Assembly: GCA_017305635.1 (NCBI GenBank)
Contig: JAFKKF010000013.1
Location: 338,992-402,991 of the forward strand
DNA from: Hyphomicrobiales bacterium
GTDB lineage: Bacteria; Pseudomonadota; Alphaproteobacteria; Rhizobiales; Kaistiaceae
Length of the DNA: 64,000 bases
Reading direction: 5' to 3'
The notes below the pieces were generated by a model, which saw nothing but the letters and a program-made list of their open reading frames with translations, ran no database searches and had not been told where the DNA came from. Position 1 is the stretch's first letter, and each line of letters opens with the position of its first letter. The position numbers and the translations under genes were made by a program. This document shows positions 43,078 through 52,328 of this stretch, one piece after another.

Positions 43078-43256
43078 CAACCCCACCCACCGGCCTCTCG
43101 GCCGGTCCCCCCTCCCCGTCCCGGGGAGGGATGGGTGCTCTACGCCGGTGGTCGACGCCTGTCAGCGAACCGGTGTCGCTGAACGACGGCCGAGGCCTCC
43201 AGTCCCTCCCCGGGACGGGGAGGGGGGACCGCGCGATAGCGCGGTGGGTGGGGTTG
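43078..43256. repeat. Two-armed GC-rich inverted repeat element
   Basis: A 28-base perfect inverted repeat (43104-43131 with 43203-43230) and an outer 13-base pair (CAACCCCACCCAC at 43078 with its complement ending 43256) bracket about 70 bases of spacer. Each arm also carries its own small palindrome: ACCGGCCTCTCGGCCGGT on the left, ACCGCGCGATAGCGCGGT on the right. They differ in sequence but both keep the ability to fold. It fills most of the 273-base gap between hyi and the convergent ABC ATPase gene. No protein is coded. Confidence 0.8.
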
Positions 43257-43312
43257 CGGGCCGGTGACGAGACGGCTCGGGAAGAAATCCGCTTCCCTGG
43301 TCGCGCAGCACC

Positions 43313-44077
43313 CTACCCCCGCGCGACGACCAGCTCCTCGCCGGTGATGACGCGTTCGACCTCCTCTACCGAGGTCGTCTTCGGGTTGATGTCGTCGGCG
43401 ACGATGCGGCCGCGGCGCATGACCACGATGCGGTCGACCACCTGGAAGACGTGGTGGATGTTGTGGGCGATGAAGATGCAGGAATGGCCGCTGTCGCGCG
43501 CGTTGCGCACGAAGCGCAGCACCCCTTGCGTCTCTGCGACGCCGAGGTTGTTGGTCGGCTCGTCGAGGATGATCAGGTCGCTGTCGAAATGCATGGCGCG
43601 GGCGATGGCCACGGCCTGGCGCTCGCCTCCGGACAGCGAGCCGATCGGGGTATTCGGCGGGATGTTCTTCGAGATGCCGACGCGGGCGAGCAATTCGCGC
43701 GCGACCTCGTTCATCTTCTCCTGGTCGAGCCGGTTGAAGAATTTCGGCCCTTTCACCGGTTCGCGGCCGAGAAAGAGGTTGCGCGCGATGGAGAGCTGGG
43801 TGACCAGCGCCGAGTCCTGGTAGATGGTCTCGATGCCCTGCGCGATCGCATCGGTGGTGCTCCTGATCGTCACTTCCTTGCCGCGCACGGAAATCTTGCC
43901 GCTCGACGACGGCACGGCGCCCGACAGGACCTTGATCAGGGTCGACTTGCCGGCGCCGTTGTCGCCGAGAAGCCCGACGATCTCGCTTTCGTTGACGACG
44001 AGGTTGACGTCCTCCAGCGCCTGCACGCGGCCGTAGAACTTGTTGACGTGCTCCATGCGGATGAGTTCGGTGGCCAT
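43313..44077 (-). CDS. Sugar ABC transporter ATP-binding protein (FrcA-like, single domain)
   Basis: 254 residues with one ABC domain: Walker [11 protein letters not shown]-loop in IYQDSALVTQLS, signature LSGGERQAVAIARAM, Walker B LIILDEPTNNLGV. Ribose-type importers usually have a two-domain ATPase of about 500 residues; single-domain forms such as FrcA of rhizobia presumably work as homodimers. It is the last gene of an SBP-permease-ATPase operon on the minus strand. The substrate is a sugar or polyol, not determinable here. Confidence 0.9.
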   Translation of the reverse strand: MATELIRMEHVNKFYGRVQALEDVNLVVNESEIVGLLGDNGAGKSTLIKVLSGAVPSSSGKISVRGKEVTIRSTTDAIAQGIETIYQDSALVTQLSIARNLFLGREPVKGPKFFNRLDQEKMNEVARELLARVGISKNIPPNTPIGSLSGGERQAVAIARAMHFDSDLIILDEPTNNLGVAETQGVLRFVRNARDSGHSCIFIAHNIHHVFQVVDRIVVMRRGRIVADDINPKTTSVEEVERVITGEELVVARG

Positions 44078-44082
44078 GGCTG

Positions 44083-45069
44083 TCACGTCCCCGCCTGGTG
44101 CCGGCGCTCGAGCACGGAATGGAGCGTCATCATCCCGAGGATGATGGCGCCGATGAAGATGTTGTAGGCGAGGCCCGGCACGCCGATGAGGACGATGCCG
44201 TTGCGCATGACGCGGAGGATGAAGACGCCGAGAACCGTGCCGATGATGGTGCCGCGGCCGCCGGTCAGCGCCGTGCCGCCGATGACCACCATGGCGATGA
44301 CCTCGAGCTCGTAGCCGGTGCCGGAATTCGGGTTGGCCGAGGAGGTACGGATCGACGAGATGATGCCGGAGAAGCCGGAGAGCACCGCGGTGAGCATGAA
44401 GAGCGCGACCTTGGTGCGGTTGACGTTGACGCCGCGGGCGCGGGCGGAATTGGCGTTGCCGCCGGCCGCCTGGATCCAGTTGCCGACCTTGGTGCCGGTG
44501 AGCACGTAGCCGAGGATGATGGCGATGCCGACAAACCAGAAGAGCGAGGCGTAGACGCGGAACGATCCGATATAGAAATCGCCGACCAGCGCGCTCGCCA
44601 GCCAGTGGCCGCCGGCGCTCCAGGTGCGCTGCGGAAAGCCGTCGGTGATGTAGAGGCCGACGCCGCGCACGACGAGAAGCATGCCGAGGGTGACGAGGAA
44701 GGACGAGATCTTCACGCGCGTGACGAACCAGCCGTTCGCCCAGCCGATGAAGGCCGAAAGCACCATCGCGATCAGGAACGATATTTCCAGCGAGGCCCAG
44801 CCGGCATTGAAGAAGGTCCACATGATCACCGGCGCGAAGCCGAAGACGGAACCGACCGAGAGGTCGAACTCGCCCGACGTCATCAGCATCGTCATGCCGA
44901 GGGCGATGAGCCCGAGCTCGACGGTGAACGAGAGCGTGTTCGAGATGTTCAGGACCGACAGGAAGTCGTGGTTGATCGACCAGAAGACGGCGAGCTCGGC
45001 GACGAGGAGGACGAGCGGCCCGAATTCGGGCTTGGATATGAATCGCTGCAGGAAGGTTCGATTTTCCAC
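44083..45069 (-). CDS. Sugar ABC transporter permease (ribose/fructose type)
   Basis: 328 residues with 8-10 membrane helices of the RbsC/FrcC family: MLMTSGEFDLSVGSVFGF, ITSFLVTLG-like ISSFLVTLGMLLVVRGV, GGNANSARARGVNVNRTK and VVIGGTALTGGRGTIIGTVLG. The start is a GTG with no good ribosome site in front, so it could be placed slightly wrongly. It sits between its binding-protein gene (hairpin in the 132-base gap) and the ATPase gene. Confidence 0.9.
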   Translation of the reverse strand: MENRTFLQRFISKPEFGPLVLLVAELAVFWSINHDFLSVLNISNTLSFTVELGLIALGMTMLMTSGEFDLSVGSVFGFAPVIMWTFFNAGWASLEISFLIAMVLSAFIGWANGWFVTRVKISSFLVTLGMLLVVRGVGLYITDGFPQRTWSAGGHWLASALVGDFYIGSFRVYASLFWFVGIAIILGYVLTGTKVGNWIQAAGGNANSARARGVNVNRTKVALFMLTAVLSGFSGIISSIRTSSANPNSGTGYELEVIAMVVIGGTALTGGRGTIIGTVLGVFILRVMRNGIVLIGVPGLAYNIFIGAIILGMMTLHSVLERRHQAGT

Positions 45070-45157
45070 GGGAGGAACCGATCTTCTTCGAGGGAGCCGG
45101 CTTGCGGAGGGTCGGCGCGGATTGCCCCCGGACGCGCCCCTCCGGCAGTCATGCGAT

Positions 45158-45187
45158 CATCCGCGGCGGAGCGACCCGCCGCGGATG
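45158..45187 (-). terminator. Strong stem-loop between binding-protein and permease genes
   Basis: Perfect 12-base stem (CATCCGCGGCGG / CCGCCGCGGATG, 6-base loop) 14 bases past the binding-protein stop. No T-run follows, which favours mRNA protection or processing over full termination. Confidence 0.6.
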
Positions 45188-45201
45188 CCGGAAGGAAAGG
45201 C

Positions 45202-46131
45202 TTACTTGCCAGACAGGATCTTGTCGTAGATCTCGGCGGTGTCCTTCTCGTAGAGGGCGCCGGTGATCACGTTGAATCCCGGAGGAATGCCGCTCGCCGC
45301 CATGTTGGCGAGCGAGAGGGCGACGTAGCTGGTCGCCTGCGGGTCCTGCCACTGGGCGGCGTTGACGTAGCCGTTCAGCACTTCCTGGGTGGTGTCGAGC
45401 GAGTTGCCCCAGCCGACGACCGGGATTTCGCCCGGCTTGACGCCAACCTGGTCGAAGACGCGCTTGATCGAGCCGGTGACGAGATCGCCGAGGCCGATGA
45501 TCGCCTTCACCTTGGTGCGGTTGGCGGTGAGGTAGTCGACCATGCGGTTGATGGCCTCGGCCTGGTCGAGCTTGGCGTCGGTCACCTCGTAGGTGATGCC
45601 GGCGGGCTCGAGCACGCTCTTGATGCCTTCCTCTTCCTGGACGCCATAGGTGGCGCCGGGCACTTCGACCGGCATCCACACGAAGTCGCCCTTCTTGATC
45701 AGGCCCTTGTCGACCAGGTACTGCGCCCAGTGCTTGCCGAAGGTGACGTTGTCGCCGCCGACATAGGCGTTGAACGGCGCCTTCGGGTCGGGAGTGTTGA
45801 AGTTGATGATCGGGATGCCGGCCTTGCGGGCTTCGCCGGCGATCTCGACGAGGCTGCCCGGATCGGGGCTGGTGGTGACGATGCCGTCGGCCTTGGCGGC
45901 GATCGCGGCGCGGACCGCTTCCTGCTGCGAGGCGACGTTGCCCTCGTGGAACGAGGTATTGACCGTGTTGCCGGTGTCCTTCGCCCATTGCTGCGCGCCG
46001 GCGAGGAAGTAGGTCCAGACCGGGTCGGCGGTGGTGCCGTGCGAGATCCAGTAGAAGGTCTTTGCCTGGGCGACCGCCGGCAGCGCAAGCGCCGCCACGG
46101 TGCCCGCAATAATCGCGAGCTTTCTGAACAT
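45202..46131 (-). CDS. Sugar ABC transporter substrate-binding protein
   Basis: 309 residues, type I periplasmic binding protein of the ribose/LacI-like fold. Signal peptide about 1-23 (AIIAGTVAALALPAVAQA). The mature protein starts KTFYWISHGTTADPVWTYFLAGAQQWAKDTG; DGIVTTSPDPGSLVEIAGEARKAGIPIINFNTPDP is the hinge-side ligand region. AAGGAA precedes the ATG. A CTGAT-TGTTT-ATCAG dyad at 46234-46248 upstream could be an operator. It feeds the permease/ATPase pair downstream. Confidence 0.9.
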   Translation of the reverse strand: MFRKLAIIAGTVAALALPAVAQAKTFYWISHGTTADPVWTYFLAGAQQWAKDTGNTVNTSFHEGNVASQQEAVRAAIAAKADGIVTTSPDPGSLVEIAGEARKAGIPIINFNTPDPKAPFNAYVGGDNVTFGKHWAQYLVDKGLIKKGDFVWMPVEVPGATYGVQEEEGIKSVLEPAGITYEVTDAKLDQAEAINRMVDYLTANRTKVKAIIGLGDLVTGSIKRVFDQVGVKPGEIPVVGWGNSLDTTQEVLNGYVNAAQWQDPQATSYVALSLANMAASGIPPGFNVITGALYEKDTAEIYDKILSGK

Positions 46132-46233
46132 CTGGGTTTCCTTCCCCTGCCGTTATTGTTTGTCTTCGAGCGGTCCGGCGAACGAACCGTCGGCGGAGTG
46201 TGCCCGCTGCGCGGCGCGCCAGCAAGGGCATTG

Positions 46234-46248
46234 CTGATTGTTTATCAG
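46234..46248. promoter_or_regulatory. Possible operator upstream of the sugar transporter
   Basis: CTGAT-TGTTT-ATCAG, a 5-5-5 dyad about 105 bases before the binding-protein start and about 115 before the divergent membrane-protein gene. It is the only AT-rich symmetric site in the 231-base divergent gap. The regulator is unknown. Confidence 0.3.
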
Positions 46249-46362
46249 GCAGTACGGGCCCGGCGGAGCCGACAAGGGAAGATGCCGCACCGTCGGTTGC
46301 CCGGCCCGGCATCGTCGCCTAGGATCGCGGCGCCGCCGTCCGGCGGAGCCCCGGCGACCGGC

Positions 46363-47157
46363 ATGACTCCCGCCCTCCTTTTCTGGATTTCCCTTCTCCT
46401 CAAGATGGCGGTGACGGCGGGCTTCGTCGCCGCGGCCTCGCTCATCGCCGAGCGGTCCGGTCCGCTCGTCGGCGGGCTGGTCGCGACGCTTCCCGTATCG
46501 GCAGGGCCGGTCTACGTCTTCCTCGCCCTCGACCATCCGGCGGGCTTCCTCGCCGATTCGGCGGTGGCGAGCCTCGCCATCAATCCGGTCATCGCCGCAT
46601 TCGCGCTCGCCTGCGCCTATCTCGGGCCACGGCACGGGCGGGTGGCGAGCGTCCTCGCCGCGCTGGCGCTCTGGCTCGTCCTCGCCGTCGTGGTCCACCT
46701 GTTCGCATGGACCGTCTTCGGGGCGGTCCTCTTCAATGTCGTGACGCTGCCCCTGTGCCTGTTCCTCGCCCGGCCACTTCGCGAGGCGACCATTCCGCGG
46801 CTGCGGACACGCTGGAGCGACATAGCGGCGCGCGGCGCCTCGGTGGCGCTCCTCGTCGCCGCGGTGGTGCTGGTCAGTGCGCATGTCGGGCCGGAGGCGA
46901 CCGGGATCCTCGCCCTCTTTCCGATCGTGATGAGCAGCATCATGTTCATCCTGCATGGCCGGGTCGGCGGCAAGGCAGCGGGCGCCGTTATGGCGAGCTC
47001 GGTCACCGGGCTGATCGGCCTCGCGCTCGGCTTCCTGACGCTTCACTTCGCCGTCGTGCCGCTCGGCTCCGCCGGCGGGCTCCTCCTGGCGCTCGCGGTG
47101 ACGATCGCATGGAGTGCCCTCGTGCTTCTCGCCAAGCGGGCCGGCGTGCCGGTCTAG
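46363..47157 (+). CDS. Integral membrane protein of unknown function
   Basis: 264 residues, almost wholly hydrophobic with about 8 predicted helices. The sequence opens MTPALLFWISLLLKMAVTAGFV; SGPLVGGLVATLPVSAGPVYVFLALDH and FPIVMSSIMFILHGRVGGKAAGAVMASSVTG form an internal pseudo-repeat (two helix hairpins of similar G/S pattern), hinting at a duplicated transporter fold. I do not recognise a characterised family. It is divergent from the sugar binding protein and its TAG stop is shared, on opposite strands, with the SMP-30 gene. Confidence 0.75.
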   Translation: MTPALLFWISLLLKMAVTAGFVAAASLIAERSGPLVGGLVATLPVSAGPVYVFLALDHPAGFLADSAVASLAINPVIAAFALACAYLGPRHGRVASVLAALALWLVLAVVVHLFAWTVFGAVLFNVVTLPLCLFLARPLREATIPRLRTRWSDIAARGASVALLVAAVVLVSAHVGPEATGILALFPIVMSSIMFILHGRVGGKAAGAVMASSVTGLIGLALGFLTLHFAVVPLGSAGGLLLALAVTIAWSALVLLAKRAGVPV

Positions 47158-48056
47158 CGCCCCGGGATGGCGATCCGCCCATGATGGGTCGGGGCGCCGC
47201 CGCCCGGAATGCGCAGACGCGCCAGCGTGCCGCCAAAGGACGGTTCGGTGCCCGTCGCGAGCACGCCGGCATTGGTCACCCACAGCGTCTCGCCGTCGAA
47301 GGTGCAGTTGGTTGGCACGCTGCCGCATTCGAAGAATGCTTCATGGGTGCCGTCGGGCCTCAGAATGTGGATGCCGTTGGTGCCGGCATCGGTGACGTAG
47401 AGCCGGCCATCGGCGCCGATCCGGATGCCGTCAAGGGACGGACGCTCGCTGGGCATGCGGCCGAGATCCTCGATGCTGCCGTCGGGACGGCGGCGCTTCA
47501 CGTGGCCGGTGTAGGATTCGTCCCACACCACCGAGCCATCGGCCTCGACCACGATGCCGTTCGGGAAGACCGGCTCGGGAAACGCAACGAGGACCCTCGC
47601 ACGGCCGTCGGGATGAATCTCGTGGATGTAGCTCGGCGCCGGATCGGCGGGATTGTAGGTGCCGGGATCGGTGAAGATCAGCCGCCCGTCCGGGGCAAAG
47701 ACGAGGTCGTTGGGGCCGTTCAGCGGGATCCCCTCGACCTCGGTGACGAGCGTCTCCGCCATCCCGCTTTCGACGATGCGCTGGATCGACGGCTTCGCCA
47801 TCTCCTTCGCCCGCCATGGCCCGACCGTGCCGCCGTTCTGGCAGACATAGACGCCGTCCGTGCCGAGCACGCAGGAATTGGGCGCGCCGGCCGTGTAGGC
47901 GTAGCGCGATGCGCGCCCCTCGCGGTCGATGGCCGTGATCTGGCTGCGGTAGCATTCGACGATGAGGATGCGGCCATCGGGGAGCATGGTCGGCCCCTCC
48001 GGCCAGCCGAGGCCGTCAGCCACCTCGACCACGTCGCCGATGTCGATCTTCCGCAT
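47154..48056 (-). CDS. SMP-30/gluconolactonase-family protein
   Basis: 300 residues, six-bladed beta-propeller lactonase. Marks: GLGWPEGPTMLPDG with the metal-binding Glu, LNGPNDLVFAPDGRLIFTDPG (Asn/Asp metal site), FPNGIVVEADG and PDGIRIG-like SLDGIRIGADGRLYVTDAG. It should hydrolyse a sugar-acid lactone. Last gene of the ROK-ABC-dehydrogenase run, 85 bases after the PLP enzyme gene, so a dehydrogenase-lactonase sequence is plausible. The 3' end overlaps the convergent membrane-protein gene by four bases (CTAG). Confidence 0.88.
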   Translation of the reverse strand: MRKIDIGDVVEVADGLGWPEGPTMLPDGRILIVECYRSQITAIDREGRASRYAYTAGAPNSCVLGTDGVYVCQNGGTVGPWRAKEMAKPSIQRIVESGMAETLVTEVEGIPLNGPNDLVFAPDGRLIFTDPGTYNPADPAPSYIHEIHPDGRARVLVAFPEPVFPNGIVVEADGSVVWDESYTGHVKRRRPDGSIEDLGRMPSERPSLDGIRIGADGRLYVTDAGTNGIHILRPDGTHEAFFECGSVPTNCTFDGETLWVTNAGVLATGTEPSFGGTLARLRIPGGGAPTHHGRIAIPGR

Positions 48057-48141
48057 GTGTTTCCCCCGACGTCTCTTGTCTTGCTCTTGCCGCGACAGCG
48101 GACGCCTCGCTTTAGCACAGGGCATGCGAAGGTAGAGCCGA

Positions 48142-49332
48142 TCAGCCGGGAAACGACAACGCGTCGGCGAGATTTGCGGCGCGGAACTCGCCGAAGGTCT
48201 GGCGGCGGCCATCGCCCCTTGCCAGCGCCGCCTCGACCTCGTCGCGGATGGCGGTGGAGACAAGCGCCGCCTCGCCCGCGTCGAGGTTGCATGGATCGAG
48301 GTGAAGGACACCGGCCTCCACCATGTCGTCGCGCACGCGAATGGAGGGGTTGCGCGCGGCGAGACGCTCCGCCAGCTCCCAGGCGTGCAGTCCGCTCGCC
48401 TCGCCCACCGTCACCTCGACGCGGTCGATAGGGTTGCCGGTCCAATCGGGCAGGACGCGAAGCGCCAGTCCCGCAACGCCGGCGAGCGCCGCCAACCAGT
48501 ACTCCACGATCTTCATCTCGCCGGCCCGCACCGCCGCGTGGTCGCGCCGGCCCCAAGCTTCCAGCGCCAGGATGGCGCCGGCAATGCCTTCCTTGCCGAC
48601 CTTCATCGCCCGGCCGATGCCGCGATGCTGCAGGTAGGCGGCACGGACCAGATCGTGCTTGCCGGCGACGATGCCGGCTGTCGGCCCGCCGAGGAACTTG
48701 TGGGCGCTCCAGATGACGAGATCGGCGCCAAGGGCGACCGCGCCGGTCAGGTCATATTCGCTCGCCATGTCGACGATCACCGGGACGCCCTGGGCATGGG
48801 CGGTGCGGATAAAGGTCGCGAGGTCGACCTGGCCGGTCGGGACGACGTGGTGCGAGACGACGAACATCGCCGCCGCCGTCCGCTCGTCAAGGGCCGCCTC
48901 AAGGTGAAAGGGCTGAACGTCGAAGGCCGTCCCGACGGCAACCGCCCTCGCACCGGCAAGCGCGATCATCTGGCCGACCGGCGCGCCGAAATTGACGAGG
49001 TGCCCGGCCTGGATCACCACCTCGTCCTTCATGCCTTGCGTATCCGGCAGGCGCTCGATCGCCGCCGGGTCGGCACCCGTCATCGCCGCGGCCACGCCGA
49101 GCACCATCCCTGAGGCGCTGGAGGAGGTGACGAAGCCGGCTTCCGCGCCGGTCGCCTCCGCTATGGCCCGGCTGGCTCGCTTCTGCAGCGCGGCGATATC
49201 GACGAACGCGGCGAGAATCTCCGCCACCGCCTCCCGTGCCTCCGGCACCACGCGCGAGGCGCCGAGCGCGGTCATCGTGCCCGATGCGTTGATCACGGGC
49301 ACGAGGCCGAGGCGGTCGTGGATCGCGCCCAT
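48142..49332 (-). CDS. PLP-dependent SelA/DgaE-like enzyme (sugar-acid lyase or transferase family)
   Basis: 396 residues of the fold-type I family that includes SelA and D-glucosaminate-6-phosphate ammonia-lyase. It begins GLVPVINASGTMTALGASRV, has TGAEAGFVTSSSASGM and PLP-lysine K212 in WSAHKFLGGPTAGI. There is no selenium-related gene nearby; the neighbours are a sugar importer, an SDR and a lactonase, so an amino-sugar-acid ammonia-lyase or related step is more likely than selenocysteine synthesis. One base separates it from the upstream SDR gene. Confidence 0.82.
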   Translation of the reverse strand: MGAIHDRLGLVPVINASGTMTALGASRVVPEAREAVAEILAAFVDIAALQKRASRAIAEATGAEAGFVTSSSASGMVLGVAAAMTGADPAAIERLPDTQGMKDEVVIQAGHLVNFGAPVGQMIALAGARAVAVGTAFDVQPFHLEAALDERTAAAMFVVSHHVVPTGQVDLATFIRTAHAQGVPVIVDMASEYDLTGAVALGADLVIWSAHKFLGGPTAGIVAGKHDLVRAAYLQHRGIGRAMKVGKEGIAGAILALEAWGRRDHAAVRAGEMKIVEYWLAALAGVAGLALRVLPDWTGNPIDRVEVTVGEASGLHAWELAERLAARNPSIRVRDDMVEAGVLHLDPCNLDAGEAALVSTAIRDEVEAALARGDGRRQTFGEFRAANLADALSFPG

Positions 49333-49333
49333 G

Positions 49334-50131
49334 CTATCCCGGAGTCATCTTGAAGTCGGCGCCCTCGGGCAGGAGCTGGCCGCCATCGACGACGATGCTG
49401 GTGCCGGTGATGTAGGCGCCGTCGTCGGAGGCGAAGTAGAACACCGCGCCGGCAACGTCGGCCGGGGTGCCGAGCCGGCCGAGCGGCACCGCATCCTCCA
49501 TCTGCTTGATGAAGGCCGGACTGCGATGCAGCTTCACGCCTTCGGTCAGGATGTTGCCGGGCTCGACGCCGTTGACGGTGATGTTGTAGCCGGCGAACTC
49601 GATTGCCGCCGACTTGATGAAGCCGTTGATGCCGGCCTTCGACGCTGCGTAATGGCCGTGGCCGGGGCTCGATACGTGAGGGCCGGTGATCGAGGAAGTG
49701 AAGATCATGCGTCCACCGCCCCGCGCGCGCATCACCGGCAGCGCGGCGCGCGCCGCGAGGAAGGTGCCGCGAAGATTGACGCCGAGGACGGCGTCCCATT
49801 CCTCCGCCTCGATATTCTCGATCAGCGTCCACGGATAGATGCCGGCATTCTGGACGAGGATGTCGAGGCCGCCGAAGGCATCGACGGTGGCGGCGACGGC
49901 GAGTTCCGCGCCCTCCTTCCGCGAAATGTCGGCGGCGATGAAACGGGCAACCTCGGCGCCGCCGAGCTCGGCGGCGGTCGCCTCGCCAATGGCGGCTTCG
50001 GTATCGGCGATCATCACGCGCGCGCCCTCGGCGACGAAGCGGGCGGCTATGCCCTTGCCGATGCCGCGGGCGGCGCCGATGACGAGGGCGATGCGGTCTT
50101 CGAGGCGGCGTGCGCCGAGGGTGGCGGTCAT
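49334..50131 (-). CDS. SDR-family oxidoreductase in sugar ABC operon
   Basis: 265 residues, classical SDR: GAARGIGKGIA cofactor motif, VQNAGIYP, SSITGPHVSSPGHGHYAASKAG with catalytic Tyr/Lys, and the terminal VVDGGQLLPEG. The ATG overlaps the permease stop by 4 bases (50128-50131). It probably oxidises the imported sugar at one carbon, giving the lactone for the SMP-30 protein; that order is inferred from the operon. Confidence 0.88.
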   Translation of the reverse strand: MTATLGARRLEDRIALVIGAARGIGKGIAARFVAEGARVMIADTEAAIGEATAAELGGAEVARFIAADISRKEGAELAVAATVDAFGGLDILVQNAGIYPWTLIENIEAEEWDAVLGVNLRGTFLAARAALPVMRARGGGRMIFTSSITGPHVSSPGHGHYAASKAGINGFIKSAAIEFAGYNITVNGVEPGNILTEGVKLHRSPAFIKQMEDAVPLGRLGTPADVAGAVFYFASDDGAYITGTSIVVDGGQLLPEGADFKMTPG

Positions 50132-51126
50132 ATGAGCTTCTTCCGGATCGAGAGCTTGACGGTGTCGAGAAGGACGGCGACGAGCACCATGCCGCCCTGG
50201 ATGAGCTGGGTGAAATGGGCGGGCAGGCCCATGAGGTTGATCGCCGTCTGGATCGAGGCGAGGAGCAGCACGCCGGCATAGACGCCGGTGAGCGAGCCGA
50301 CGCCGCCCTTGAGGCTGACGCCGCCGATGACCACCGCGGCGAAGGCCTGGAAGAGCATGCCGACGCCGAGATTCGCCGTGGCGCCCGAGGTGCGGATGGC
50401 GAGCAGCCAGCCGGCGAGGCCGGCCATGGCGCCGGCGATGACGAAGGTGATCGCGGTCAGCCGGTCGACGTTGATGCCGGCGCGGTAGGCTGCCTGGGCA
50501 TTGCCGCCGATCAGAAGCAGGTGACGGCCGAAGGGCGTCTTGTTGAGGATGAAGGCGAAGGCGAGCGTCGCCACGATCGAGACCCAGGCGATCAGCGGAA
50601 ACGAGAGGAAGCGTTCGATGGCGAGGAAACGGAGCGCCGGCGGCAGCTCCTGCGCCGAGCGGCCGCCGGAGAGCGCGACGACGAGGCCGCGGCCCCAGAT
50701 ATAGGCGGCGAGCGTGACGATGAAGGCGTTCATCCTCAGCCGCACGACGAAGAAGGCGTTGCTGGCGCCGACCAGAGCGCCGACGGCGAGAGCGATCACC
50801 AGCGAGGCCGGGACGATCAGCCATTCGGGGTCGAGGGTCAGGCCGATGCCGACGCCGGACTTCGCGAAAAGGATGCCGACGACCATCGCGGCCAGGGCCA
50901 TCACCGACTCAATGGACAGGTCCATGTAGCCGGCGATGATGAGCAGCGAGAGCCCGATCGAGAGCGTCGCGACGAAGGTCGATTGCTCGACGATATTGGC
51001 GAAGATGCCGATCTGGAAATAGTTCGGCACGGCAATCGAGAATATCGCCAGCACCACGGCGAGGATGAACCAGACCAGGTTGTCGAGCACCAGCTCGATG
51101 GCCGCGCGGCGGCGTGGAGAGACCAT
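50128..51126 (-). CDS. Sugar ABC transporter permease (ribose type)
   Basis: 332 residues with about 9-10 membrane helices. RbsC-family marks: LLIIAGYMDLSIESVMALAAMVVG, RMNAFIVTLAAYIWGRGL, GGNAQAAYRAGINVDRLT and VVIGGVSLKGGVGSLTGVYAGVLLL. It overlaps the SDR gene by 4 bases, and its binding-protein gene is 90 bases upstream with a strong stem-loop in between. Confidence 0.9.
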   Translation of the reverse strand: MVSPRRRAAIELVLDNLVWFILAVVLAIFSIAVPNYFQIGIFANIVEQSTFVATLSIGLSLLIIAGYMDLSIESVMALAAMVVGILFAKSGVGIGLTLDPEWLIVPASLVIALAVGALVGASNAFFVVRLRMNAFIVTLAAYIWGRGLVVALSGGRSAQELPPALRFLAIERFLSFPLIAWVSIVATLAFAFILNKTPFGRHLLLIGGNAQAAYRAGINVDRLTAITFVIAGAMAGLAGWLLAIRTSGATANLGVGMLFQAFAAVVIGGVSLKGGVGSLTGVYAGVLLLASIQTAINLMGLPAHFTQLIQGGMVLVAVLLDTVKLSIRKKLI

Positions 51127-51166
51127 CCGAGGGCTCCGCGGAGATTCCGGAACAGGCGGGAAGGAG

Positions 51167-51190
51167 GCGCCGGCCGCGAACGGCCGGCGC
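51167..51190 (-). terminator. Stem-loop between binding-protein and permease genes
   Basis: Perfect 10-base GC stem (GCGCCGGCCG / CGGCCGGCGC) closed by a 4-base loop, 26 bases past the binding-protein stop. No T-run follows. It has the same position relative to a binding-protein gene as the other three such hairpins in this window. Confidence 0.6.
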
Positions 51191-51216
51191 TCCGGGGCGT
51201 CTGCGAACGGTGTTCG

Positions 51217-52260
51217 CTATTCGACCGACTTCACCGGGGTCTCGGGCGTCTTCATGTTGCCCCAGAACTTCGGATCGTCGACATTGTCCTTGGTGATCGC
51301 AGCGCCCGGCAGCTTGATGTTCGGGCCCCAGGCCTCGTTGGTCAGCGTGCCCTCGAGGCCGAGGACGTCATACCTGCCCGGCTTCAGCTCCTGCTTGTTC
51401 ACCACCTTGTCGGCGAACATGGCAAGCGCCGCCGCCTGCGCGAAGAGCGGCTGCTCGACTTCCACCTGCTCCCAGCCCTTGCGGATGAGGTCGAGGCCGA
51501 CCGGCGCGCCGTTCGAGGAGACGAGCAGCACGTCGCCCGGCTTCTTGCCGGCCGCTTCGAGCGAGGCGACGGCGGCGACCGCGAGATGCGCGGCATGGAC
51601 GAAGACGAGGTCGATGTCCGGATTGGCGAGGATCTGGTCGGCAACGATGGAGCCGGCGTTGGATGCCTCCCACTGCATCGCGGGCTTGGAGATGATCGTC
51701 ACGTCCGGGAAGGCCTTCATCTTCTCCTCGAAGCCCTTCTGGATGTCGAGGGTGTAGGGATCGCCGGGATCGCCGAGGACCTGCAGGACCTTCCCCTTGA
51801 CCGCGCCGTTCTTCTCCTTGAGGAGCCGCTGGATCTGGTCGGCCGCGACGTAGCCGATCTCGACCGTGCCGGCGACCGAGGTCAGGTCACTCTTCGTCGC
51901 GGTGATCTGCCGGTCGAATATCATGACCGGGATGCCGGCGGCGCGCGCCGCCTCGACCTGCGGCTTCAGCGCATCGAAGTCGACCGCGGCGAGGATGATC
52001 GCCGAGGGCTTCAGCGCGATGACGTCGTTCATCTGGCCCTGCTGCACGTCGGTCTTGTTGTCGGCGTTCAGCGCCTTCACGTCATAGCCGACATCGCCCA
52101 TGAACTTGGTGATCGCGGTCACCGAGCCGGTCTGGAACTCGTCGAGCAGCGTCGGCACCATGTAGTAGATCGTGCCCTTGCTGGCGGCGAGTGCCGGGCT
52201 CAGCAGCGTGGCGACGGTGAGCGCTGCGGCTCCCGCCAGGCTGGCTATCAGTCTCTTCAT
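51217..52260 (-). CDS. Sugar ABC transporter substrate-binding protein
   Basis: 347 residues, ribose-type periplasmic binding protein. Signal peptide about 1-26 ([21 protein letters not shown]). Mature part [29 protein letters not shown], with [41 protein letters not shown] forming the classic ribose-binding hinge segment. GGGGAG lies 5 bases before the ATG; a GTG one codon earlier is possible. It lies 68 bases after its ATPase gene. Confidence 0.9.
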   Translation of the reverse strand: MKRLIASLAGAAALTVATLLSPALAASKGTIYYMVPTLLDEFQTGSVTAITKFMGDVGYDVKALNADNKTDVQQGQMNDVIALKPSAIILAAVDFDALKPQVEAARAAGIPVMIFDRQITATKSDLTSVAGTVEIGYVAADQIQRLLKEKNGAVKGKVLQVLGDPGDPYTLDIQKGFEEKMKAFPDVTIISKPAMQWEASNAGSIVADQILANPDIDLVFVHAAHLAVAAVASLEAAGKKPGDVLLVSSNGAPVGLDLIRKGWEQVEVEQPLFAQAAALAMFADKVVNKQELKPGRYDVLGLEGTLTNEAWGPNIKLPGAAITKDNVDDPKFWGNMKTPETPVKSVE

Positions 52261-52328
52261 CACTTCTCCCCTTCTGCTTGCCGTTGCAAATGTGAAGTCC
52301 CGGGACCGGCGGCGGCAGCCGCCCTCCC

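Noticed and set aside
43131..43823. Plus-strand frame spanning the repeat and antisense to the sugar ATPase
   Set aside because: It starts inside the inverted repeat and continues as a shadow of an ATPase with complete ABC motifs on the minus strand.
48142..49332. Selenocysteine synthase SelA
   Set aside because: The fold and start resemble SelA, but there is no selB, selD or tRNA-Sec and the gene is inside a sugar operon; the SelA-like sugar-acid enzyme group fits better.
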